The position numbers and the translations under genes were made by a program. The notes beneath the pieces were generated by a model. The model did no database searches and had not been told where the DNA came from. It saw only the letters and a program-made list of their open reading frames with translations. A DNA stretch of 52,098 nt from Lysobacterales bacterium (GTDB taxonomy: Bacteria > Pseudomonadota > Gammaproteobacteria > Xanthomonadales > SZUA-36): positions 1 to 52,098 of the forward strand of contig WTJD01000289.1 in assembly GCA_011524975.1 (NCBI GenBank), read 5' to 3'. Within the stretch, counting starts at the first letter, position 1. The number at the start of each line of letters is the position of its first letter. Positions 1 to 7,218 of this stretch are shown in pieces.

Positions 1-93
1 GGCTGCCAGTTTCCGGAACCACGTGCCGACGGTCTCCCATGTCAGGTCTCCATCCAGCGGCAGGACGCCGCCGGTCACCTGTGGCGACGCCAT
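1..93 (-). CDS. mlaB: MlaB-like STAS-domain protein, N-terminal fragment
   Basis: Only the first 31 codons are in the window; the rest lies beyond position 1. The ATG is at 93-91, three bases past the mlaC stop. The visible start (MASPQVTGGVLPLDGDLTWE) has the short beta-strand pattern (VLPL-x-GDLTWETV) typical of the opening of STAS domains. MlaB is the cytoplasmic partner that binds the MlaF ATPase in the MlaFEDB inner-membrane phospholipid transporter. The call rests mainly on its place as last gene of mlaFEDCB. Confidence 0.75.
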   Translation of the reverse strand, partial: MASPQVTGGVLPLDGDLTWETVGTWFRKLAA

Positions 94-96
94 GAA

Positions 97-717
97 TTAC
101 TCCTGCAGAACCAGGTCGCCGCTGTTCAGGCGGCTGACCACCGAGTCGATACCCTCGGCCTCGACCTGCGGCATGATCTGGTTGCGGTAGGTTGAGACAT
201 AGGAAATACCCTCGATGACAACGTCAAAGGCCTTCCAGCCGTCGTCGGTTTTCCTGAAAACATAGTCGACGAGGGCGAAGCCGCCCTGGTTCAGCCGCAC
301 GCGGGTGCGCACGCGGGTGGCTCGTTCATTGAGATCACCGCGCAAAGGCAAAACCTCGAGTTGCTCTTCGCTGCGGTAGTTCATCAGCCCGCTGGAATAT
401 CGCTCGATCAGGAGATTGGACATGGCTTCCGAAAACTCGGCAACCTGCTGCTCGCTGGCCTGCCTGCCCGCCCTGCCCAGAATCAGACGGGCGGTATAGT
501 GCATGTCCAGCAGCGGCAGCAGATCGGAACGGATGACCTGCTCAAGCAGGCCCGGGTCATCGGAGTAGGTTTCGAAATTGCTGTTGATTTTTGCAATGAT
601 CGCGCCGGCTGCGTCCGCGACCAGTTGATCCGGCTGAATGGGATCGGACTGAGCCTGCACCGCGCTCGAAGTAGCGAGCAGCAGCAGGCAAAGCATTCCG
701 CGGATCATCCTTGGCAT
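97..717 (-). CDS. mlaC: MlaC, periplasmic phospholipid-binding protein
   Basis: This 206-residue protein is a usual length for MlaC. A signal peptide covers residues 1-23 (MPRMIRG, a leucine run, then AVQAQ), so the mature protein is periplasmic. The body matches the MlaC/Ttg2D family: DLLPLLDMHYTARLILGR near residues 65-83, then the mixed alpha/beta lipid-binding part with VDYVFRKTDDGWKAFDVVIEG near 150-170. MlaC shuttles phospholipid between the outer-membrane MlaA complex and the inner-membrane MlaFEDB complex. It follows mlaD by two bases and precedes mlaB, so it is cotranscribed. Initiation at the internal Met4 (708) is also possible. Confidence 0.93.
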   Translation of the reverse strand: MPRMIRGMLCLLLLATSSAVQAQSDPIQPDQLVADAAGAIIAKINSNFETYSDDPGLLEQVIRSDLLPLLDMHYTARLILGRAGRQASEQQVAEFSEAMSNLLIERYSSGLMNYRSEEQLEVLPLRGDLNERATRVRTRVRLNQGGFALVDYVFRKTDDGWKAFDVVIEGISYVSTYRNQIMPQVEAEGIDSVVSRLNSGDLVLQE

Positions 718-719
718 CT

Positions 720-1196
720 TTATTCCTCAGCTTCCTCTTTGGCCTGGGTATTGAACAGGTACTTGGAAATCAGCTGCTCCAGCACGACCGCTGACTGGGT
801 GATAAACAGCTCATCGCCATCTTCAAGGACCTCGAAAGAGCCGCCGGGTTCCAGGCCGACGTAGCGATCCCCCAATACGCCGCTGGTGAGTATGGTCGCG
901 CTGGTGTCATTGGGGATTTCGTCAAACCGGGTATCGATGCGCATGGTCACCACCGCCTCGAAGGTGACCGGGTCGAGTTCCACCGCTTCCACCATCCCGA
1001 CCATCACGCCGCCAATTTTTACCGGCGCCCGGTCCTTGAGCTCGGCAACGTTCCCGAAACGGGCGCTGATCTCGTAGCTGTCCTTTCCAATTTCCTGCCC
1101 GTAATTGGTGGCTCGCGTCGCCAGCCAAATCATGGCAAGGATGCCGAGCAGCAGGAAAATGCCCGAGGCCAATTCAACTTTGTAGTTCGCTCTCAT
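720..1196 (-). CDS. mlaD: MlaD, MCE-domain membrane protein
   Basis: This 158-residue protein has one N-terminal transmembrane helix (residues 8-27, with GIFLLLGILAMIWLA) followed by a single MCE domain. The MCE signature is clear: a strand ending in YEISARFGNVAELKDRAPVKIGGV, then VGMVEAVELDP, and a C-terminal ILTSGVLGDRYVGLEPGG. MlaD forms the periplasmic hexameric ring of MlaFEDB through which lipids pass. The length is normal. The C-terminus is acidic (AKEEAEE). It lies between mlaE (21-base gap) and mlaC (2-base gap). Confidence 0.95.
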   Translation of the reverse strand: MRANYKVELASGIFLLLGILAMIWLATRATNYGQEIGKDSYEISARFGNVAELKDRAPVKIGGVMVGMVEAVELDPVTFEAVVTMRIDTRFDEIPNDTSATILTSGVLGDRYVGLEPGGSFEVLEDGDELFITQSAVVLEQLISKYLFNTQAKEEAEE

Positions 1197-1217
1197 AATT
1201 GCGTGCTTGTCCGCCCG

Positions 1218-1985
1218 TCAGGTAAAAAACGAGGTCATGATGAAATCGAAAATAAGCACCAGCACGGAGCTTAGCACCACCGTGTTGGTCGTCGCGCTGC
1301 CAACGCCCGCGCCCGTGGGCCGGGCATGATAACCAAAGTAAACCGCGACCAGGCTGATCAATCCGCCGAAGACCAGGCTTTTCCAGATGCCGCCCATGAA
1401 ATCCTGGTCGAAATAGACACCCGTTTGCAGTTTGCTCCAGAAAATGCCGCTGTCCAGGCCCATGACGCCCAGTGAAAATACCACGGCGCCCAGAATGGCC
1501 AGCGCATTGAACATGGCGGTCAGCAGGGGCACCGAAAGCAGTCCCGCCAGAAAGCGCGGCAGCGCGATGCGCTCCACCGGGTCGATGGCCATGAGCTCCA
1601 TGGCGTCGAGTTGGCCGGTCGCTTTCATCAGGCCGATTTCCGCCGCAATGGATGTGCCGGCCCGGCCGGCGAACAGCAGTGCGGTCAGAACAGGCCCGAG
1701 CTCTCTGAAGAGCGACTTGCCCACCAGCAGGCTGACCTGGTCGGAGGCGCCAAACTGCTCCAGAGCGTTGATGGCCTGCAGCGCCAGCACCATGCCGACA
1801 AAGAATCCACAAATCATGATGATGACCAGTGAACGGGCGCCAACGAGGTAGGTTTGCTGGAGCGTGTTCACAAGCGTGGAGCGCGTTGGGCGCAGGCTGC
1901 CCAGCATTCTCAGCAGAAACAATCCGATGCGGCCCGTGTCGCCCAGGGGCCGCAGCGCGGCTGCAATTTTTGCCGAATCAGTCAT
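1218..1985 (-). CDS. mlaE: MlaE, lipid-transport ABC permease
   Basis: The 255 residues have the MlaE/YrbE permease layout: an amphipathic N-terminus, then about five or six membrane segments. Family landmarks are GFFVGMVLALQ near 57-67, a strongly conserved centre (LGPVLTALLFAGRAGTSIAAEIG, about residues 94-116) with the coupling EIGLMKATGQLDAMELM, and GLISLVAVYFGY near the C-terminus. It forms the membrane dimer of MlaFEDB. It follows mlaF by five bases. Confidence 0.95.
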   Translation of the reverse strand: MTDSAKIAAALRPLGDTGRIGLFLLRMLGSLRPTRSTLVNTLQQTYLVGARSLVIIMICGFFVGMVLALQAINALEQFGASDQVSLLVGKSLFRELGPVLTALLFAGRAGTSIAAEIGLMKATGQLDAMELMAIDPVERIALPRFLAGLLSVPLLTAMFNALAILGAVVFSLGVMGLDSGIFWSKLQTGVYFDQDFMGGIWKSLVFGGLISLVAVYFGYHARPTGAGVGSATTNTVVLSSVLVLIFDFIMTSFFT

Positions 1986-1990
1986 GCCAA

Positions 1991-2797
1991 TTACTGCAAC
2001 AGGTTCCAGCCGCCGGGCTCGGCGTCAAAGTGAAAGTGAATCGGCCCGTCCACCTGGCCTTTCATGAACTGATTGACCGCGGGGTTCTTGCTGTCCAGAA
2101 GTTCTCCGGGAGGTCCTTCGCCCGCAATGCGAGCATCCGCCAGGATATAACAGTAGTCCGCCAGCTTGCTCATTTGACGGACATTGTGCGTGACCACGAC
2201 GCTGGTGAGTCCGAGCGCGTCATTCGTTTCCCGCATGAGTCTGCCGATTGTCGACACCGCGATGGGGTCCAGCCCGGACATCGGCTCGTCGTATAACATG
2301 AGACCCGGGTCCATCACCACGGCCCGCGCCAGCGCCACCCGGCGCGCCATGCCGCCTGAGAGCTGGTCAGGCATCAGCTCTTCCGTGCCGCCCAGTCCTA
2401 CGGCATGGAGTTTAAGCATGACCAGGCGACGGATCAGCGGCTCGGGAAGCGTGCTGTGCTCCCGCAGGGGTGTGGCGACATTCTCAAACACGGTCAGATC
2501 AGTGAACAGGGCGCCATTTTGCAGCAGGATGCCGATACCCTTTCGGAATTGCTGCAATGACTTGCGTGACATGCTCGAAACGGGTTGGCCGTTGACCTCA
2601 ACGACACCATGGTCGGGCACCAGCTGGCCGGTGATCAACCGCAAGATGGTGGTTTTGCCGACACCACTGGGCCCCATGATGGCCACGATGCTGCCTCGAG
2701 GTATGTCCATGCTGACATGATCGAGAATCAGGCGATCTCCGCGGTGGAATACCAGGTCGCGGATTCGAATGGCGCATTCTGATGTCTGGTTACTCAT
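1991..2797 (-). CDS. mlaF: MlaF, lipid-transport ABC ATPase
   Basis: This ABC ATPase has 268 residues from the chosen start. It has a Walker A (GPSGVGKTT), a signature loop (LSGGMARRVALARA), a Walker B (LMLYDEPMSGLDP) and the switch histidine (VVTHN). I chose ATG at 2797 (MSNQTSECAIRIRDL) because a purine-rich AAGGGA sits just before it and ABC homology begins right after it. An upstream in-frame Met at 2860 would add 21 Arg-rich residues that look untranslated. MlaF powers the MlaFEDB transporter. It is the first gene of the operon, and a candidate promoter lies at 2859-2886. Confidence 0.95.
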   Translation of the reverse strand: MSNQTSECAIRIRDLVFHRGDRLILDHVSMDIPRGSIVAIMGPSGVGKTTILRLITGQLVPDHGVVEVNGQPVSSMSRKSLQQFRKGIGILLQNGALFTDLTVFENVATPLREHSTLPEPLIRRLVMLKLHAVGLGGTEELMPDQLSGGMARRVALARAVVMDPGLMLYDEPMSGLDPIAVSTIGRLMRETNDALGLTSVVVTHNVRQMSKLADYCYILADARIAGEGPPGELLDSKNPAVNQFMKGQVDGPIHFHFDAEPGGWNLLQ

Positions 2798-2858
2798 TCC
2801 CTTGGTTCTTTCAAGCGTAGCGCGTTCGACCGGTATGGCGCGGAGCGGGCGCCGCCGC

Positions 2859-2886
2859 ATACAAGTGGAGAATTGTAATACGTCAA
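2859..2886 (-). promoter_or_regulatory. Candidate sigma70 promoter for the mla operon
   Basis: On the minus strand TTGACG (2886-2881) is followed after 16 bases by TTGTAT (2864-2859), or after 17 by TGTATG. The site lies about 60 bases upstream of the mlaF start and just after the terminator of the preceding RNA locus. Prediction by eye. Confidence 0.45.
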
Positions 2887-2939
2887 GCCGCGTGGGGCAC
2901 TGTGCGGAAAGTAGGCGATGCTGCGGTTTGCGCGGCCAT

Positions 2940-2972
2940 AAAAAAAGCGAGGGAGGCTTTCGCCTCCCTCGC
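2940..2972 (-). terminator. Strong intrinsic terminator of the ncRNA locus
   Basis: A perfect 11-bp stem (GCGAGGGAGGC, 2962-2972 paired with 2947-2957) closes a GAAA tetraloop on the minus strand. It is followed by seven consecutive T residues (2946-2940). It ends the transcript coming from the promoter at 3363-3391 and separates that locus from mla. Confidence 0.92.
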
Positions 2973-3356
2973 CGGTGAAAGTGCCGGAACTCCGCTTATG
3001 GTGGACTGCAGATCCGCCTTGGCCTTTCCAACTTCGCCTGGCTCCGCTTCCGTTCTGCCCTTCGGTTGCCTGGCGCGGGTCTTTCTCCCGCCTTTCTTTA
3101 TCGACGCCAGAGCGTCTATCTCCAGGGATCGCGATTCCCTTTCGAGTCGCCTCATGGTACGACCGCTTCTTTTGGCAGAACCCGGTCGGGGCGACGCACT
3201 CTGTACCACCTGAGTGCTGGCCGTTCGTTTCACCCTCGCTGCATTCCGGCGGGTCGGCCTTCCTGCAGCTCCGCGTTGCTTCCGTTCCAGGTCTCGCGAC
3301 CCTTTCCTTCTCTCCCGCGGTCCCGATCTTTCGACCGGTGGGTTTCATCTAACGGG
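2940..3356 (-). ncRNA. Candidate large structured non-coding RNA, family unrecognised
   Basis: This stretch has its own promoter and terminator, and no reading frame looks coding. The open frames that cross it run straight through the terminator. In minus-strand order it forms a chain of perfect hairpins: 3338-3323 (6 bp with one G-T pair, GAAA loop), 3301-3290 (4 bp, GCGA loop), 3269-3238 (6-bp outer stem), 3217-3196 (6 bp), 3188-3160 (6 bp plus an inner 4 bp), 3139-3125 (4 bp), 3116-3103 (5 bp, TCTG loop), 3091-3075 (5 bp), then the terminator. Unpaired parts are purine-rich, with about fifteen GGA triplets. It lacks the diagnostic cores of RNase P RNA, tmRNA, 6S or SRP RNA as far as I can see. 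A regulatory or protein-binding RNA is possible; its function is unknown. The 5' end is estimated from the promoter. Confidence 0.65.
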
Positions 3357-3362
3357 GGATCT

Positions 3363-3391
3363 AAGTTACTACCATGGCCTCGCAGTGTCAA
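3363..3391 (-). promoter_or_regulatory. Near-consensus sigma70 promoter of the structured RNA
   Basis: On the minus strand a perfect -35 TTGACA (3391-3386) is separated by 17 bases from TAACTT (3368-3363). This places the transcription start near 3356. There is no coding gene between it and the terminator at 2940, so it most likely drives the structured RNA. Confidence 0.8.
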
Positions 3392-3547
3392 AGGGGTTGG
3401 TGTGTCATTTACCCTGACTAATTCATCTCGCACGTCACCAGAAATTCGCAAGCTTCTGATTAAAATAAGAAGCCTGATTTTTCCAGCTCGGAGCTTTTGC
3501 GATGAAGCGAATTCATTTGGTCAAAATTAAATCAGAGGCGATTCCCG

Positions 3548-4219
3548 TCAGCGCAATTCCACCAGGATATAGAGCACAACGGTCAGTAAAACGCTGCTGT
3601 GCAGCACGCCTTTGACCGAGGCCATCGGCCCCATTTTTCCAAAAATGCCGTTCAACTCCAGCGCGGCGATCAAGCCGAAGATCAGCACCATGGGCATCAG
3701 ACCCAGTGAGAGCACGCTGCTCTGTATGGGCATCAGGTGAACCGATGAGGCCATGAAGAACAGCATGGGAAGTGAAAACAACACGTTGGTGCGCGAGGCC
3801 AGGCCTGCCTTCGCCAGGGCGTTGCCGGCTTCGGCGATCGCCTCACCGCCCGCGGCCACCTGCTTTGCGGAGGCGATAACGACCTTCTGATTGGGCCAGA
3901 TGATCAGCCACACGTTGAGGAACATCAATGTGCCCAGCACCGAGCCGACCACAATGCCCAGTCCGGACAGGTTTTTCAGGTGAATCAGCAGCGCGCCGCT
4001 CAGAAAAGTGAACATGGCGCCCCATCTGAACCACCAAAGCGCTCGGGGCGCGAGTTTCTGCAGGGCGTCCGACTTGGCCGCGCCATCCGCTTCTTTAAAA
4101 TACTCCGTCTGCACGAAATTGAAGTAGTAGAGCAGGCCGATCCAAGTTACACCGGCGAAAATGTGTACCCATCGCAGGAGAAACCAAACCCCCGCTTCAT
4201 TAAACAGTGCAATGTTCAT
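3548..4219 (-). CDS. Urate oxidase N-terminal-domain (PuuD-like) membrane protein
   Basis: The 223 residues from ATG 4219 form a multi-spanning inner-membrane protein of the urate_ox_N family. The typical opening is present (FLLRWVHIFAGVTWIGLLYY), followed by more hydrophobic helices and LMFLNVWLIIWPNQKVV near the middle. In PuuD this domain precedes a cytochrome c domain; here no CxxCH follows, so it is a stand-alone membrane domain and may not act on urate. The start was chosen over an upstream frame with 21 extra Arg-rich residues because GGGAGACAAAA precedes the ATG. No purine genes lie nearby. Confidence 0.75.
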   Translation of the reverse strand: MNIALFNEAGVWFLLRWVHIFAGVTWIGLLYYFNFVQTEYFKEADGAAKSDALQKLAPRALWWFRWGAMFTFLSGALLIHLKNLSGLGIVVGSVLGTLMFLNVWLIIWPNQKVVIASAKQVAAGGEAIAEAGNALAKAGLASRTNVLFSLPMLFFMASSVHLMPIQSSVLSLGLMPMVLIFGLIAALELNGIFGKMGPMASVKGVLHSSVLLTVVLYILVELR

Positions 4220-4348
4220 TTTTGTCTCCCTAGTTTTGGCAGCCGGTCCTGATGACCGGCAACGGCGGGGCCGTTGGCCCATAGGTTACTTCAGAAAGCG
4301 GCGGCACGGAAACTTCGGCCCGGCCTCTTGCTTCGACCTCAGCGCAGG

Positions 4349-5920
4349 TTAGTCGGGAAAGTGGCTGATGATTTCCTGGTAGCGGGGATGGCTCCTGATG
4401 CCGTCCATGTCAGAGTCATGTTCCAGCCATTCACGGCTGATGTTGCCAACCTTGACCAGGCAGTTTTCGAGGCAGTCGAGCGCCTGTTCGACCTCGCCCG
4501 CCAGGGAGAAGAAGCAGGCTGCGTTGTATTGGATGATGGAGTCGGTGGGTGCGTTTTTCATCGAGGTCAGCATCCAGTCGGTGGCTTCTTCCTTCTCACC
4601 CAGGCGCAGCAGAGCGAAAGCGCCCATGTTGAGCGCCCGGTTGTCGTCCGGGTTCAGCTCGAGAATCGACCGAACGCGTTCAATGCCCTGTCGGGTGACG
4701 TCAATGGCCTTGTCCTTTTTGCCCAGGCTGGTATAGAGCTGTGCCTGCAGCAAAACACTTTGAAAATCTTCCGGTCGCACCTTCGCGGCGCGTTCGAACA
4801 GTTTCAACGCCCGGCTCAGGTCCCCCTCGTGGACCTTGGTGCGACCGAAGAAGTACCAGGCCTCATAATTTTTGGGGTCCAGTTCAATGGCGTTTTCGAA
4901 TTCTGAGTCGGCTTTTTCGTACTCACTGCTCATGCAATGAGCGATTCCCGCCGACACATGCGACTCGGCCAGGTCAGGCGCCAGTTCCAGCGCTTTATGG
5001 CTGGTGCGCCTGGCTTCGGAACGGTTGACTTCCGAGGCGTTGAAGTACATGTACTCGAATCCGTAGGTATAGGCCATGCCAGCCCAGGCCCTGCCGAAAT
5101 CCGGCTCGATGTCTATGGCCTGGCTGAACATCTGCCGCGCGTACACATTGTCCTGGGTCGTGTGCCTGGCAAAGTAACTCAGTCCGCGCAGGAAAAAGTC
5201 ATACGCTTTGGGGTCGACGGATTGCTGGGCATGGCCGAATTGCCGTTGCAGGGTGAGGCTCAGCGTGTTGGCGATGGCATCAGCGATTTCCCCCTGGATT
5301 TCGAAGATGTCCTCAAGGCTGCGATCGAACTGTCTCGACCAGAGGTGATAGCCGTCAGAGGTGTTCACCAATTGGGCGGTAATACGTAATTGGTTGCCCG
5401 CTTTGCGCACGCTGCCTTCCAGCACGGTGGCGACGTTCAGCTTTCTGCCGATCTCCTGGACGTCCGCGCGCTTGCCCCCGAACTGGAAAGCCGCGACACG
5501 AGAGGCGACCCTGAGGTTTGCGACCTTCGACAGCGCATTGAGGATTTCCTCGGCCATGCCCTCGCAAAAATAGGCCTGGTCACCGCGCTCGCTCATGTCA
5601 TCAAAAGGAAGTACCGCGATCGATGGCGCGCCCGGCTCCGGTGTGATCTGCTCAAGGCTCTCGACCTGGCCGGCCGGGTCCCGGCGGATGCCGCTGGTTG
5701 AGAATTCAAATGCCCAGGAGAGGACCATGGCGATTGGAAAGCCCAGAAACACGAGCACGATGAGCAGCTTGAGCGACCAGTCGGGTAAGTCGAGGGGCTC
5801 GAATACGACCTCGCCGACCTGGAGCACCACCCACCCAACAATAATGTAGGCGATGGCCGCGCGAATGACCTTGCGTTCGCGCAGTTGCCGCCAGAATGGT
5901 CTGCCATTGTTATCCGTCAT
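4349..5920 (-). CDS. Membrane-anchored TolB-N/TPR protein
   Basis: This protein has 523 residues from ATG 5920. The first ~20 residues are basic, then come two hydrophobic segments (about 18-35 and 45-70). A TolB-N/FlgO-like domain follows (APSIAVLPFDDMSERGDQAY, then GTVLEGSVRK-like and RITAQLVNTSDGYHLWS). The C-terminal half is a run of tetratricopeptide repeats (for example YEAWYFFGRTKVHEGDLSRA). The same layout often follows an adenylate cyclase or winged-helix domain in gammaproteobacteria; here there is no catalytic or DNA-binding domain. A role as envelope-stress or scaffold protein is a guess. An upstream Met at 5989 is less likely, since family homology starts after 5920. Confidence 0.8.
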   Translation of the reverse strand: MTDNNGRPFWRQLRERKVIRAAIAYIIVGWVVLQVGEVVFEPLDLPDWSLKLLIVLVFLGFPIAMVLSWAFEFSTSGIRRDPAGQVESLEQITPEPGAPSIAVLPFDDMSERGDQAYFCEGMAEEILNALSKVANLRVASRVAAFQFGGKRADVQEIGRKLNVATVLEGSVRKAGNQLRITAQLVNTSDGYHLWSRQFDRSLEDIFEIQGEIADAIANTLSLTLQRQFGHAQQSVDPKAYDFFLRGLSYFARHTTQDNVYARQMFSQAIDIEPDFGRAWAGMAYTYGFEYMYFNASEVNRSEARRTSHKALELAPDLAESHVSAGIAHCMSSEYEKADSEFENAIELDPKNYEAWYFFGRTKVHEGDLSRALKLFERAAKVRPEDFQSVLLQAQLYTSLGKKDKAIDVTRQGIERVRSILELNPDDNRALNMGAFALLRLGEKEEATDWMLTSMKNAPTDSIIQYNAACFFSLAGEVEQALDCLENCLVKVGNISREWLEHDSDMDGIRSHPRYQEIISHFPD

Positions 5921-6024
5921 GCTTTTTCCAGCCCGCCCGGTATTTTTGTCATGGCCTTGGGTGCATAATAAGTCAGCCAATACCAACAAAGCACCTGCCT
6001 GAATCAGTCAGCAGATTTCCGCCC

Positions 6025-7089
6025 ATGAGTGTCACTGACCAGCATAAAGAAAAATTCGATGTTGGCCATGAGCCAAAAGACAGGGCCGCGCTTCCGGTTT
6101 CCGACCCGCGCCGCCGTGGATACGCAGAGCCCATTGACGCCATTGTCCTGGCCGGAACACATACCAATCCGAGGCGGCTGGTCGGCGGCATCAACAAGGC
6201 ATTTCTGACCATGGCGGACAGGCCCCTGGTGCGTCACGTGGTGGATGCCTTGGTCGAAGCCGGGACCATTGCCGAGATTTTCGTGGTAGGGCCCGTCGAT
6301 AGCCTGGGTCCGGCACTGCAGGGAACGCCTTCAGAGGTGAGGATGGTACAGCAGGAGGGGAAAATGCTGGCCAACGGCTGGGCGGCGATTTACGCGTCAG
6401 AAAGCCGACATTTCAATGAGGAGCAAGCGGCGGTTCACGATCGACCGTTATTAATTATCTCCTGTGACCTGCCCCTGATTTCCAGCCGGGCGATCGATGA
6501 TTTTGTCTGTCAGTGCGCGGCTGAGGATCGCGCCGCCAGCGAGCCATTCGCCATGCAGGTGGGCGTTGTGGATGAGCCCGGGGTGGCCCCCTTCCATCCC
6601 TCCGCGGGCCAGCAGGGCATCGAGCGGCCATTCGTCGAAACAGACTTCGGTCGCTTGAGGCTGGCCAATATCTACGTGGCCCGTCCCAGGCGCCTGGCGC
6701 ACCAGGAGTTCCTGCAGACCGGGTTTTCCTACCGCAAAGCCAAGGATTGGAGGAATGTCCTTCACCTGGTGTTCAGTCTGTTCCGACAGCATGGAGGCTG
6801 GGCCGCTGCCTGGATGACCGTTCGCCTTCAGCTGACGCTGTGGTCCCGTAAATTCAGTCCCCGGCTTTACCGGCGCTTGAGGAAGGGAAATTCGAGAGCG
6901 CGCATCGAGCGTTGCACGGGGACCGTGCTGGGTGGCTCCATCCGGATCGTGACTTCGCCCTTTGGGGGTCTCAGCCTGGACGTGGATGATGAAGAGGACT
7001 ACCGGATTCTCCAGGAGCGCTATGAAGACTGGATGGCCATTCACGAGGCGACGGGCGTCCAGGAGCAGCATACCGGCTCGGGCAGCTAG
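6025..7089 (+). CDS. MobA-like NTP transferase family protein
   Basis: The 354 residues from ATG 6025 begin, after a short hydrophilic tail, with a nucleotidyltransferase Rossmann fold. IDAIVLAG near residue 37 is followed by a lysine in GGINKAFLTMADRPLVRHVVDAL, and SCDLPLIS holds the metal-binding aspartate. The nucleotide loop reads LAGTHTNPRRL rather than the usual LAGGxSxRMG, so it is a divergent member. The C-terminal 130 residues are basic and hydrophobic (FRQHGGWAAAWMTVRLQLTLW) and end in a second sugar-transferase-like strand pair. The substrate is unknown. It is transcribed away from the TPR gene. Confidence 0.7.
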   Translation: MSVTDQHKEKFDVGHEPKDRAALPVSDPRRRGYAEPIDAIVLAGTHTNPRRLVGGINKAFLTMADRPLVRHVVDALVEAGTIAEIFVVGPVDSLGPALQGTPSEVRMVQQEGKMLANGWAAIYASESRHFNEEQAAVHDRPLLIISCDLPLISSRAIDDFVCQCAAEDRAASEPFAMQVGVVDEPGVAPFHPSAGQQGIERPFVETDFGRLRLANIYVARPRRLAHQEFLQTGFSYRKAKDWRNVLHLVFSLFRQHGGWAAAWMTVRLQLTLWSRKFSPRLYRRLRKGNSRARIERCTGTVLGGSIRIVTSPFGGLSLDVDDEEDYRILQERYEDWMAIHEATGVQEQHTGSGS

Positions 7090-7218
7090 GAAGCCATCTG
7101 CCTGAATCCGGTGCATCTCGGTGCGCCGCGCCACCAACCGTTGCCATGGCCCTCGAGCGCATGGAGGGTGTCAAGTTGCAACCCCCGCACGGTTTCGCCC
7201 GCGCCCGGTTGCTGGCAT

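Noticed and set aside
2973-3200. Possible RNase P RNA on the plus strand (GTGAAAGTGCCGG and CAGAACCCGG look similar to conserved parts)
   Set aside because: The order and spacing of the universal core are wrong, and the promoter and terminator are on the other strand.
2883-3233. 116-residue minus-strand open frame over the structured RNA
   Set aside because: It reads through the strong intrinsic terminator at 2940-2972, is Arg/Ser-rich without family features, and is better explained by GC-rich RNA sequence.
3066-3530. 154-residue plus-strand open frame in the same region
   Set aside because: Low-complexity Ser/Arg/Phe composition, no ribosome site, and opposite to the clear promoter and terminator.
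4242-4275. Two small hairpins (GCCGGTC-CTGAT-GACCGGC and AACGGC-GGG-GCCGTT) after the TPR gene as a terminator
   Set aside because: Neither is followed by a T-run on the minus strand, so a terminator cannot be supported.
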